NCBI RefSeq assembly: GCF_014898055.3
Contig: NW_023604861.1
Coordinates: 76,644,292-76,708,291 of the forward strand
Direction: 5' to 3'
Length of the DNA: 64,000 nucleotides
Origin: Talpa occidentalis
Taxonomy: Eukaryota > Chordata > Mammalia > Eulipotyphla > Talpidae
Each line of letters starts with the position of its first letter. The stretch's first letter is position 1. The position numbers were made by a program, and so were the translations under genes. The notes beneath the pieces were generated by a model. It did not search any database and was not told the DNA's origin. It saw only the letters and a program-made list of their open reading frames with translations. Positions 31,840 to 42,218 of this stretch are shown here, in pieces.

Positions 31840-33800
31840 CTCCTGTCTTCTCTTCAAGCCCATGCTTTACCTTATAACAAATTCTGTGCCACTTAGTCCT
31901 TAGGCCAAAATCAATAAATCTAAATTGCCTAAGATGATAACATCTGGGACGTTTACAGATCCCTTTATATGTTCTGCCCTACAAGTTAGAATGGGAACTT
32001 AAAGAAATGAAAAATTAAACTCTAGACTTTAAAAACAATTAAAAATGTGACCCACACTCTCTATATTGATTCAGACTCCCTATGTCCTTTTATTTCAGCA
32101 ATTACTTCATGACTTGGTCTTTTGTTAATTAACAAGATTTTAAAAACATGTATTGATGGAAATGATGTGCTTAACAACTTATGTGATTACACTGCAAATA
32201 AGTAAAACTATTTTGTAAAGCTATTTAGTGACCTGTTTCAAGAGATAGTAAGTGTACTTTCATTAGGATTGTTTTAATGTTTGACTTGATATTCTCATTT
32301 GTGATCATTTACTATAAATAATTTACTGTACAATGAATGTTAGCTGTAACATTCTCCTTGTAATGGATGCTGCGCCTGTGTCTGCCTTTCTCTTGTGCTC
32401 CAGATACTGCAGCTTGCTATGAGTTAACTTAGAAGGAAAAAACACTTTCCACAAAGATATTTATTTAAATATTAACTAAAATGAAAAAACTTGGAAACTA
32501 AATCTTCAACAATTGGTGAATAATTATGCAAATTTTGATATAATAGCTCAAAGGAATAGTTCAAGACATTGAAAATGCTGTGTAGACTACAAAATTGTGT
32601 GTAAAATGAATGCAAATTTAAAAAAATCTAAATGCAGAAAAATGAAATAAAAGATAGGGAGGTAGGGATTTAAATATTTAGTATTGTTATAGTATCACAG
32701 TAAATAAAACAGTGTCTTACAAAAGTTATTTGAGGGGGAAGTTATTTGAGGGGGAAGTTATTTGAAAAACCAAACATACACACACGTGTAGCAGCATCAG
32801 ATACTATAAAGGTTCATTTCTTTGGCTGTTGACCTAACTTATTTTTGTCTTTTTCTCACACTAACAAAAACATGTCTGTCCTATTCTGCTTCAGTAACTA
32901 GCTTCTTCCTGCCTATAAATGTAGAAAGGAGATGTCAGATGGTAATCTAGAGTTCTCTGGTGATTTACAGTGAGGAAAATAACACAATTTCCTGACAAGG
33001 TTGGCAAATGTTATGCAGACATTTACAGCTATATCGTGCCATAGCCTCTACAATGCTGAAAGCAGACAGCAAAGTATTCTTCTTTCAGTGATTTTTGCTT
33101 AGAAGTTGTAGGTTTTTGGTCCTATTTTTCTTATATTACAATTTTTTTGATACTTGATTTTAGTTAGAAAATGTCAGCTCGTTTATATTTAAGTTTACTC
33201 AACATTGGCATCCCTGATTAATTCTTTAAGTTTGGTCATTTCCTTAATACAAAGGCACAGTTTAGGGAAGGAGGTGGATATGCTGAGCACTTTTTGATGG
33301 AATGATAATGGTGAACATAACATACCCCTAAATGTGGTTGTAGGTCAACCATCCCAGCTGGTGGGTGATCAATGGCATTAAGATAAGGGAGAATCGAGAA
33401 GGAAGTTTTGGGAATTTTTGCAGAAAGTTAGCATGTGCAGCTCAGGGATATTTCCCTGAAAACTGTCATTTTGAGTCTTTCACCTATCCCTGTCTACCGT
33501 TTTCTTACCACTACTTTTGCCAGATACACAGAATTAGAAAGATTGAGGAAGTAATAAGCCTCTTAAAAGCAGTGATTTTTATGAAGATTATGTGAGCTAA
33601 TTTGAAAAACAGAGCTACTGCATGGTGAAGAAATAATGCTCTTATATTCAGAGTCAGGGTGATGCCAGTTCCTTATGGGCACCATTCATATGGATGATTT
33701 TGCTTCCTTGCCCTTTAGTAAAAATGTATAAGGAGTACCCAGAGAATGTCCTCCTCTTTATACTTCTGGCTAGAGGTGGGGCAGGTGAGGTCGTACTTAC
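31840..33800. other. anonymous noncoding DNA
   Basis: No confidently nameable repeat except the small tandem repeat at 32725. No coding exon supported. A repeat-poor stretch of about 2 kb. Confidence 0.45.
32725..32765. repeat. 16-base tandem repeat
   Basis: GTTATTTGAGGGGGAA occurs twice in full (32725-32740, 32741-32756), then a partial GTTATTTGA. Confidence 0.95.
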
Positions 33801-33804
33801 TTTT

Positions 33805-33985
33805 TTTGTATGTATTTTATTTTATATAATTCTTACATAATTTTTCATTTTTGCACAATATATAATATATGCATTTTCATTTTGGTTATATTCCCTGTAC
33901 AACTCCCACCCCCCTTACTTTGGCCCTAATCCCTCCACTCCATGCCCCACCCCCCACTTAGTGTGTCCCTGGTTTATAGTTGCTT
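33805..33985 (-). mobile_element. L1 3' UTR fragment
   Basis: GGTTATATTCCCTGTACAAC, CCTTACTTTGGCCCTAATCC, TAGTGTGTCCCTGGTTTATA resemble the reverse 3' UTR of the young L1 type in this window (compare 43250-43330), more diverged. Confidence 0.6.
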
Positions 33986-34019
33986 GTTGATTTTTCTTTT
34001 TCTTTTTCTTTTTCTTTTA
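33986..34019. repeat. (TTTTTC)n microsatellite
   Basis: Five near-perfect units. Confidence 0.9.
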
Positions 34020-34810
34020 TTTTGTATGGAGGAAGTGGTTGTTCAGTGACCTTAGAGAAATCCAATGCTAATGTATTACAGCAGGTGGCAGCCTTTCCCT
34101 GGGAGAGAAGGAAGTACTTGTCTTGCCTAATGGATTTGTTTTATAACAGAAGGAAGAGGAGCAGATACCCTAGACCTTGGAAAAGGGGATGTGGGCTCCC
34201 TTACAGGACCCAGTCCCATAGCTTCTGGCTTGGAGTTACTCAGACTGCCCTCAGGGTACCTGCTCTAGTTCCAGACTCAACTGAACAGGTATCAGGGGTG
34301 AAAGCGTTAGCTTGAGGCTCAAAAAGGAGCTCTGAGCAAGAACCCACAGAGTTACAGAACTGACCCAAAGACACAGAATTGGAGCACATCAAGAATTACC
34401 CAGCAGTGTATTGTGAGGGAAAGCATTTGGTAGCAGAAATACCCCCTTTTCATTTCCCATCTGTAATGCAGCCTTTTAAACTAATCTGCCAAATGCGTTC
34501 TGAAAAGGTTATTATTCACATTCAAGTTTGCAAAGTGCTTAGTGGAAAGCCAGACTTGGCAGAGAAACTTGACATTGGAAATATATCCAGTTTGTTTCTA
34601 CTTCTTAATGATAGGATTGTATTTTATAATTTACCAACAATGTACAAGGTAGAAAATAATGTTATTCAAAACCTAGTATGAATGAGGAAACATTTACTAA
34701 AATCCTTACAGATGGATTTACTTTGTGCTAAGGCAATTGGAGTTATGAGACAGAGGTAGGAGCAGACAGAAATCAAGGTTCTAGCTGTGACTAAATGATT
34801 TATAATCAAA
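34020..34810. other. anonymous noncoding DNA
   Basis: Two 100-111-codon open frames occur here (33980-34315 and 34379-34681, plus strand) with no recognisable domain. AATTACCCAGCAGTGTATTG is not a SINE match. Confidence 0.4.
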
Positions 34811-34814
34811 TAAA

Positions 34815-34960
34815 AGCATAACCAAAAATTCAATTCCTCAGTCGCACCAGCCACATTTTAAGAACTCAACAGCCACATGTGGCTAGTGGTTAGCATATTG
34901 GACAGAACAGAAATGACTGTTTCCATAATCTCAAAAAGTACTACTGAATAGCCCTAGATT
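34815..34960. mobile_element. hAT-type nonautonomous element remnant
   Basis: CCTCAGTCGCACCAGCCACA, CAACAGCCACATGTGGCTAG, CATATTGGACAGAACAGAAA match a very common MER-type hAT repeat of placental genomes (the palindromic CCACATGTGG core is diagnostic). Confidence 0.75.
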
Positions 34961-35054
34961 AGAGGAAAACAGCAGAGAGCACTGCCAAGTGAAAAGATGA
35001 GTAGTTAAGAACCCCCCCAAAACTAATTATTATAATAATAATTCCTAAGTGTGG

Positions 35055-35575
35055 CAGTGTTACAGAGCAACCCCAATATGAAATGGGTTGGCCTGACTAT
35101 GGGTCCTTATCCGTGTGCTTAAAAAGGACTTATAATGAGACTCAACTGCAGGCACACGCAAAAAGGTAAACAAAGGGTTTATTTACAAAAAGAGGGGAAT
35201 GAAGAGAGGAATGACTCAGGGAAAGAAAGAGAGAGATAAATTGGTAAATGCGTCCTACCAGTTCCCCTGAGCTGGAAACCCAAGAGCATGCTTAATGCTA
35301 GCAGAAAACCAAGGATTCCCAACACCCACATATTTGGTTATATACCAAGCCTGGCTGCTTAACTCCACCGTGGGGTCGCAGCAATCTTTGGTGGTGATGA
35401 CATTATGGGATTTGTAATCCTTGGTGTCTTGGACCTCTTTGGTCTGGGGTGGGAGTGGAGTCCATAAATTGTGGAATTTATTTGTGGAATTCATTAAGGA
35501 CCTCCTTTTCCCCCAACAGCAGGAGTTTCAAAGTAGTGTTTTCCATAATCCTCATGGCAATCTACAATCCACACC
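35055..35575 (-). mobile_element. possible retroviral LTR, unknown family
   Basis: About 500 bp with a reversed AATAAA (GGGTTTATTTAC near 35176) and mixed composition unlike the surrounding DNA. No clear TG...CA ends or duplication, so the call is weak. Confidence 0.25.
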
Positions 35576-35599
35576 CTCTTAGCTACAGGCTAGGCACAA

Positions 35600-35770
35600 A
35601 GGGCTCTATGGTAATAATGCATCAGTCTTTGCAAGAACCCCATGAGGTTGGTACTATTATTTCCTTATCTAACAGATGAGGAAACTGGCAGAAAGGGGTT
35701 TTATAACTCTTCCCTGCTTACCTGGCTTATAGGGAAGAGTTGGGATTCAAGCCCCCATTTTTCTGGGTTT
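35600..35770 (-). repeat. MIR-like ancient SINE
   Basis: AAGAACCCCATGAGGTTGGT, CTATTATTTCCTTATCTAAC, AGATGAGGAAACTGGCAG, TTGGGATTCAAGCCCCCATT match reverse MIR. Confidence 0.85.
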
Positions 35771-36235
35771 AAAAATTAGAAGGTATGGAAAAGGTCTTGC
35801 ACACTCTGTATGTGAGCAAAATATGCTTTGAAGCCACTTTCTTCTAAGGCAGGCCCCCCAACATTGGATTCTCTGTCACAAAGTTGTCTTTCTGGCTGAA
35901 GAAGGCTTTATGCCAATTCTGATAGAGAAAACAATGATCCCCTGTCAGCCAGGATGTGAGCCACTTCCTTCCCCCTAGAGCAGAATCTGCTGTCTGCACA
36001 AAGGAAGTTGGTTTCTCAGAAGCTCACCTTTGTAGAAACAAATCTATTTAAGTGAAAAATTCAAAGTAATATTCTTGTTTAAGGTAAAGATAATTGCAAG
36101 TATATATGAGAAAAAGCTATTTTCCTTAGGTGGTGAGAATATGAATTTTTTTTTCTTTGTGTTTAGCTCCATTTTGTAACTTTTCTACATACATATGTGT
36201 GATAATTTTTTTAATTTTAAAAATTTCTGTTTTTT

Positions 36236-37623
36236 AATATTATTTAAAAAATTTTTTACATCGGTATTCATTTTTAAACATTATTTGCTTTCCCTCACCC
36301 CCTCAGGTGTAGTCCCCATAGTTTCCTTCACCAATGTACCCGTGCACCATCACCTCAGTCCCCTGTGCTCCTCCCTCCCTCCCTCTGATCCCTGTCCTGC
36401 CTCCTCCCCTGCAGTATGTCTCTGATTTATAATTGTCTGTTTTTGCTTTGTTGTGTTGTGTACTGTTATTATTTTTTACACTGATGTCTTATTTGGTTCT
36501 CCAATATTTCTGCTATAAGTGAAACCATCTGATATTTTTCTTTTTCCTTCTGGCTTATTTCACTGAGCATAATTCCTTGTAGTCCCATCCATGTTGCTGC
36601 AAATGGCATGAGTTTATCTTTTTTGATTGCTGAATAATATTCCTTGTGTATATATACCACATCTTCTTGATCCAGTCATCTATTTTTGGGCATTTGGGTT
36701 GTTTCCAGGTTTTGCCTATTGTAAATAGTGCTGCAATAAACATAGGTGTGCAGGTGTTCTTTTGAATCAATGTTTTTGTGTCCTTTGGGTAAATCCCTAG
36801 TAGTAGAATTGCCGGGTCATATGGTAGCTTCATTTTTAGTAGATTGAGGAACCTTCAGACAGCTTTCCATAGTGGTTGGACCAGTTTGCACTCCCACCAG
36901 CTATGCAGGAGAGTTTCTTTTTTGCCACATCCTCACCAACATTTGTTGTTCCTTGTTTTTTGGATATGTACCATTCTTACTGGTGTAAGGTGGTATCTCA
37001 ATATGGCTTTAATTTGCATTTCCCTGATTATAAGGGATGTTGAACATTTTTTCATATGCCTGTTGGCCATTTGCATTTCCTCTTTGGAGAAATGTCTTTT
37101 AAGTTCTTCTGCCCATTTCATTTTTTTTTTAAAGATTTATTTATTTATGTATACAAGAGCTGGGGTATGGGCCAGAGATGCCGGGGGTGAGAGGATTCAC
37201 CAGAGACAGAGTGGGTAACAGGACAGGCAGATTGACTGAAGTACACTGCTGAAGGGAGCAGCGGGTGAGTCAGGAGAGGTCTGCTGCGCCATGTGGGTTG
37301 CTCCCTGGGATTGAACTAGTGCTGCAGTGCTGCAGTGCCGCAGAGGCTGCGATTGCTTCATAGTGCAGTACTTAACCCTTTGCACCTCTGGGGGGCCCTC
37401 TTCTGACCATTTCTTGACCAGATTGTTTATTTTGTTTTTGTTGAGTCATGTGAGTTCTTTGTGTATCTTTGTGATCAGTCCCTTATCAGTTGAATGGAGT
37501 GCAAAGATTTTTTTTCCCATCAGTGGAGTGTCACTCTGTTTTGGTTAATGTCTCTTTTGCTGTGGAGAAGCTTTTCAGTTTGATGTAATCCCAGGTGTTT
37601 ATCTTTTCCTTGACTATCTTTCT
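36236..37623 (-). mobile_element. L1 LINE 3' part, head-to-head partner 1
   Basis: Minus-strand L1: 3' UTR at 36236-36500, then the end of ORF2. The minus frame 36555-36833 reads KLPYDPAILLLGIYPKDTKT and [11 protein letters not shown], standard C-terminal ORF2p sequence. Frames are broken by stops and by the SINE at 37124. 5' truncated at about 37623, where a plus-strand L1 copy begins. Confidence 0.9.
37124..37398 (-). mobile_element. tRNA-derived SINE, type A
   Basis: TTATGTATACAAGAGCTGGG left, GCACCTCTGGGGGGCCC right; has an extra GCTGCAGTGCTGCAGTGCC repeat near the B box. Duplication CTTCTGCCCATTT / CTTCTGACCATTT inside the L1. Confidence 0.92.
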
Positions 37624-38186
37624 ACCCAAAGGACACAAAAACATTGATTCAAAAGAACACCTGCACACCTATGTTTATTGCAGCACTATTTACAATAGGC
37701 AAAACCTGGAAACAACCCAAATGCCCAAAAGTAGATGACTGGATCAAGAAGATGTGGTATATATACACAATGGAATATTATTCAGCAATCAGAAAAGATA
37801 AACTCATGCCATTTGCAGCAACATGAATGGAGGTAGAAGGAATTAAGCTCAGTGAAATAAGCCGGAAGGATAAAGAAAAATATCGGATGGTTTCACTTAT
37901 AGCAGGAATATAGGAGAACCAAATAAGACATCAGTGTAAAAAATTATAGCAGTACACAACACAACAAAGCAAAAACAGACAATTATAAATCAGAGACATC
38001 CTGCAGGGGAGGAGGCAGGACAGGGATCAGAGGGAGGGAGGGAGGAGCACAGGGGACTGAGGAGCACAGGTGCTTTGGTAAAGGAAATTCTATGGAGACT
38101 ACACCTGGGGGTGGGGTTGGGAGAAAGCAAATATTGTTTAAAAATGAGCAATGATGTAAAAAAATAAAAAAATTAATTTAAAAAAG
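37624..38186 (+). mobile_element. L1 LINE 3' end, head-to-head partner 2
   Basis: Plus-strand L1 3' end, 563 bp: [20 protein letters not shown] and [19 protein letters not shown] in frame from 37644, then the 3' UTR with GGGAGGGAGGAGCACAGGG and an A-rich tail. It is nearly the same stretch as 36236-36789 in the opposite strand. Confidence 0.92.
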
Positions 38187-38199
38187 CCCCTAAGACTGT

Positions 38200-38914
38200 G
38201 TGACGGTTTTACTTCGGTAGTATGTCATTATGTGCTTTTAAATTTTATGTTTTAAGTTTATATCCATACTAAAGATACATTTCTTCAAGAACATTTGGTG
38301 AGCTGCTATAGGATATCTTGAAATATTTTGAGTTAAACCTGAAGGAAGTCCACTATGAAATGATGGGCAAATGAAAGGTGACCAAAAATGTTTTCAAATA
38401 TCTAAGTATCCTGATTGAATATAGGATCATTTGCTTTAATGGCCAAATGAAGGGCTTTTTAAGTACAAAAGAACAACCCAGGAAGGTTCGAGTGATAACA
38501 TGGCACCAAAGACTCAAGATTCACTAATTTCCTTACTGCCTCACCTCTCAGACTTCCATTTAAAAGCAGTTCCTGCCAACTTTTTGAGTGTAATTTAAGC
38601 GAGGTGGCTAAAGCTAAGAAAAACAAAAGCCGTGTGAATTCCCAGCAATCATCTGTCTAGGCAGGCAAGTGGAGATGAGGGCGAATGAACTGATAAAGAG
38701 CAGCAGATTCATTCCACAGGTGGTGTATGCAGCTGCAAGGACTCGGGGGAGACAAGCCCTTCTCAGAAACAGAGAAATATTCAGCTTTATTTGCTCTCCC
38801 TCCCTGCATGAGGACAGACCTGGCAGCCTTAAAAAGAAAGGGTTCTGGAATCAAACCAGCCTTCTTTGTATTTCCTGTTTGACTGAAAGCATTTTGAAGC
38901 AAACAGAATCCTAA
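38200..38914. other. anonymous noncoding DNA
   Basis: No supported gene or repeat. Confidence 0.4.
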
Positions 38915-38930
38915 GATCCACTGACTTTTT

Positions 38931-39208
38931 TTTTTAAAAGATTTATTTATTTTATTTATACAAGCACTGGGTACAGTCAGAAGCGCGGGAGGGTGAGAGA
39001 ATTCACCAGAGCCAGAGCGGGGAGCAGAGCAGGCAGAAGGGCCGAAGTTCGCTGCTGAGGGGAGCAGCGGGCGGCAGGAGAGGTCTGCGCGCCATGTGGG
39101 ACCCTCCGGAGAGCAGCCGGGGATCCATCTGGGGATCGAACCGGCGCTGCAGAGGCTGCAGGCAGCTTCGCAACCCAGTGCTCAACTGCTGCGCCACCGG
39201 GGAGGCCC
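38931..39208 (-). mobile_element. tRNA-derived SINE, type B
   Basis: TTTATACAAGCACTGGGTAC left, GCGCCACCGGGGAGGCCC right; a duplicated GGGGATC motif near the B box. Duplication GATCCACTGACTTTTT / GATCCATTGACTTTTT. Confidence 0.95.
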
Positions 39209-39274
39209 GATCCATTGACTTTTTAGAAAAAAGTATATACACGTGTATATACATCTTAGATTGCCTGATGATGC

Positions 39275-39678
39275 TGTAGGGTAAGGTAAAAGGTATCAGG
39301 CTTTTCTGCCCTCCCGCCATCAGGATAGATGAGGGAACCCTGTGATCCTGAATGCATGCCTGATGGCGGGCACCTGAAGTGGGTACACCTGCGCTAAGAC
39401 TGTGCTTTTAAGGGCGGCGTCACAGGGACGCCAGAAGCCGAGAAAGCAGCAGCAGAAGCCGAAGAGAAGCCGAGATCACCAGAGAGCCCAGATAGAGTAA
39501 AGGTTTGCTGGGGGCTGGGAGGCCTGCCAGCCTCCCGGCCCCCCAGCACCCCTGCCTGCCACATACCCGCTGAACCCCAATAAAAGGCCTGCAAAAAACC
39601 ACTGAGGACTCTGACTGCTCCTTTACCCGGTCTGCATTGGATCAGAAAACCTGCACTGTGGCCAGTCCTGCCTCTACA
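39275..39678 (+). mobile_element. solo LTR of an endogenous retrovirus, copy 4
   Basis: 404 bp, TGTAGGGTAAGG to CCTCTACA, so the ends are a 5-base inverted repeat (TGTAG/CTACA). Exact 5 bp duplication GATGC at 39270-39274 and 39679-39683. U3 inverted pair at 39313-39324 and 39359-39370; CTTTTAAGGGCGGC then the GGCGTC/GACGCC hairpin near 39415-39431; GC-rich hairpin 39506-39548; AATAAA at 39579-39584. The best-preserved copy, close to copy 1. No gag, pol or env. Confidence 0.92.
39506..39548 (+). other. GC-rich RNA hairpin in the LTR R region
   Basis: Stem TGCTGGGGG + GGGAGGC pairs with GCCTCCC + CCCCCAGCA around loop CTGCCA, with a small internal loop (CT/GG and one C). It sits about 30 bases ahead of AATAAA. 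Same structure at 18161-18203 and, on the minus strand, in copy 2. Confidence 0.8.
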
Positions 39679-39683
39679 GATGC

Positions 39684-40314
39684 CAAGTAACTACCTTTGC
39701 TAACTAAATTCTCTTTGCAGATAACTTGGGGCTAGCTGTTGGTGTCCTCTATTCTGCATGTCATAGTTAAAAAAATATTTCAAATATTTTTTCTTTTGGT
39801 GCAAATAGCCAAGCAAGAGTCACTGATCTGACACCATAACATTTTCACTCTTGGTCTCACTCTATACTTCGTTTCATAAGTAAGGCTTCATGTAAGGCTT
39901 GGCTATAGACTTCAGTTTACAAGTGTATCCTCTTTTATCCCCCACTCTCTGGCTTTTCATGGATGTGTGTTTTGTTCAAGTGTCCCCAGGGACCTGGAAG
40001 GACTGGCTGGAGGGATGAGCTACTCACACAGTCGTTTACAGGAGTTCTCCCAGAAAGCAGTCATCAAATCTCATCTGTGGGAAGAAAAACCTTCAAGAAA
40101 AATGGGGTTTAAATCTTTCTCTTTTATCTTTTGGACTTCAAGTACAAAGACTTGAATTAATCACCCTCTCAGTTCATGCATGATCATCCAGGTGAGGCCT
40201 TTTCTTGTTTCATTTTATTTTATTATTTTCCTGTTTCATTTTATTATTCCCCTTTCATGCCACTCCATGGGGAAGCCACTCCAATATATTTAATATGCTC
40301 TTGGATATGCATGT
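39684..40314. other. anonymous noncoding DNA
   Basis: No supported feature. Confidence 0.4.
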
Positions 40315-40330
40315 GTCCTCAAATTGCTTT

Positions 40331-40599
40331 TTTTTTTTTTTAAAGATTTATTTATTTATTTATACAAGCACTGGGTACAGTCAGAAGCGTGGGAAGGTGA
40401 GAGAATTCACCAGAGCCAGAGCAGGGAACAGAACAGGCAGGCTGACAAAATACACTGCTGAGGGGAGCAGCGGGTGCGGCAGGAGAGGTCTGCGCGCCAT
40501 GTGGGTCCCTCACTGGTGGCCGGGGATTGAACCAGCGCTGCAGAGGCTGCGGGCAGCTTCCCAGCCCAGCGCTCAACCACTGCGCCACCAGGGGAGGCC
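40331..40599 (-). mobile_element. tRNA-derived SINE, type B
   Basis: TTTATACAAGCACTGGGTAC left, GCGCCACCAGGGGAGGCC right. Duplication CCTCAAATTGCTTTTTT on both sides. Confidence 0.95.
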
Positions 40600-40614
40600 C
40601 TCAAATTGCTTTTT

Positions 40615-41215
40615 TATATAACGTTGTTTATGAACATATGTGTTTTAATTTTGTGTTATTCAATGATTGTTATCTGTTTCTTGCTTTTTTACACGATATT
40701 ATTTTAAAGTTCTTTTCATGTTCCTTTATGCACAAATAGCTGATTTCTGCTAACTTAGGTTCTGTATTAGGAGTCTGATAATGTTAACATATCTATTCCT
40801 CTAGTGATATACATCTGCAATGCCTCTAATTCCCTTGTACCTGAAACAACTCTGCAATCAATATTGCCATATGTGTCTCCTTAGGAACCTGTATGCAAAG
40901 CAATTCCTGAATCATAGGTTGTACATGTGCATGTATACACACACACAGATACTGCCAATGTGCTCTCTAGAATATGTGCATTTATTTATAGTCCTACCAG
41001 CGGCACTCACTTCCCTCCATCTTTGCTAAGACTGCCAAATCGTCCAACTTTCTAATTTTTACAGATCTATTGGGTGTGTGATAGTATCTCAAATAGTCTT
41101 CATATGCATTTTTCTGTTTACTAATGACAATGAATTTCTCTTCAACTCTTCTTAACCATTTGAGTTTCCAATTCTGAGAACTGGCTGTGAATACTCTGTC
41201 ACTGTTTTGAAAAAG
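40615..41215 (-). mobile_element. old L1 LINE remnant
   Basis: CAATATTGCCATATGTGTCT, AATGTGCTCTCTAGAATATG, GTGATAGTATCTCAAATAGT, AATGACAATGAATTTCTCTT, AACCATTTGAGTTTCC follow reverse L1M sequence. Confidence 0.65.
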
Positions 41216-41320
41216 ATTCTTTACTTGGCTAAACTTGGATCAGGTTTCTGACACTTCTCCTAGGCCCATCTATGCACTTCCTTGTGGAATTCAATTTAGC
41301 AAGAACCACCCATCCCCATG

Positions 41321-41360
41321 CTTTTCTTTCTTTCTTTCTTTTTCTTTCTTTTCTTTCTTT

Positions 41361-41428
<68 letters not shown>

Positions 41429-41436
41429 CTTTCTTA
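41321..41436. repeat. (TTTC)n and (TC)n microsatellite
   Basis: Irregular TTTC/TTTTC units to 41363 then about 29 TC units (41364-41421), ending TTTCTCTTCTTTC. It accounts for the Ser/Leu- or Arg/Glu-rich open frames here. Confidence 0.97.
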
Positions 41437-41835
41437 CAAATTGGTTTGCAATGCTGTATGTGAGCCAGTGGCATAGGATCACACCTCCACAGATGCATGT
41501 TGCTACATGACATCCAGCACCAAGGCACCCATACGCTTCCACTATGGTCCCCTTGGCACCAGTCACACTTTCCTCTCCATCCTCGTTCTCCCCCTCTGAT
41601 AACCTTAATTCTACAGAGATTTCTAGTGGTTATTAGTAGATTGATTTTGGTGGTCCTTTGTTTTATATTCTTATATTCCATCTATCAGTAAAGTCATGCA
41701 ATATTTGTCTTTCTCCTGACGAATTTCTCTTAGCAGTTCCATCCCCTCCAGTTCCATTCATGTTGTTGCACATGGCAAGAGTTCATCTTTATAACTGAGG
41801 AGTATTCTATTGTATACTTCTACCTCATTCTTTTT
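41437..41835 (-). mobile_element. older L1 LINE 3' part (host of the nested insertions)
   Basis: GTCATGCAATATTTGTCTTT, TTAGCAGTTCCATCCCCTCC, AGTTCCATTCATGTTGTTGC, GTATTCTATTGTATACTTCT are reverse L1 sequence. It continues at 42135-42218, 43355-43621 and 44215-44520 after later insertions. Confidence 0.8.
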
Positions 41836-42134
41836 TTTTAATATAGAGGCATGTTTTATTTATTTATTTATTTGTTTGTTTGTTTATACATGCACTGGGT
41901 ACAGTCAGAAGCGCGGGAGGGTGAGAGAATTCACCAGAGCCAGAGCGGGGAGCAGAGCAGGCAGAAAGACCGAAGTACACTGCTGAGGGGAGCAGCGGGT
42001 GGCAGGAGAGGTCTGCGCGCCATGTGGGACCCTTCTCTGGTGGCCGGGGAACAGCTGGGGATCGAACTGGCGCCGCAGAGGCCGGGGGCAGCTTTGCAAC
42101 CCAGCGCTCAACCGCTGCGCCACCGGGGAGGCCC
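41835..42134 (-). mobile_element. tRNA-derived SINE, type B
   Basis: Tail TTTATTTATTTGTTTGTTTG at the left, GCGCCACCGGGGAGGCCC at the right. Duplication TACCTCATTCTTTT at 41821-41834 and 42135-42148, in the older L1. Confidence 0.95.
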
Positions 42135-42218
42135 TACCTCATTCTTTTAATCAACATCCTCTACCCTGCAGCACTTAGTTGCTTCCATAACTTGGCTATT
42201 GTAAATAGTACTGCAGTG

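Noticed and set aside
37324..37345. CTGCAG repeat as a regulatory motif
   Set aside because: It is a slippage product inside a SINE body.
36194..38212. Degenerate flanking duplication of the L1 pair (TGTGTGATAATTTT / TGTGTGACGGTTTT)
   Set aside because: Similarity is partial and low complexity; not strong enough to claim a single composite insertion.
39275..39678. Intact provirus near an LTR
   Set aside because: No primer-binding site, gag, pol or env follows any of the four LTRs, and each has its own pair of duplications, so all are solo.
41229..41681. 150-codon minus-strand frame
   Set aside because: Its core is an Arg-Glu run encoded by the (TC)n microsatellite; the rest is L1 remnant.
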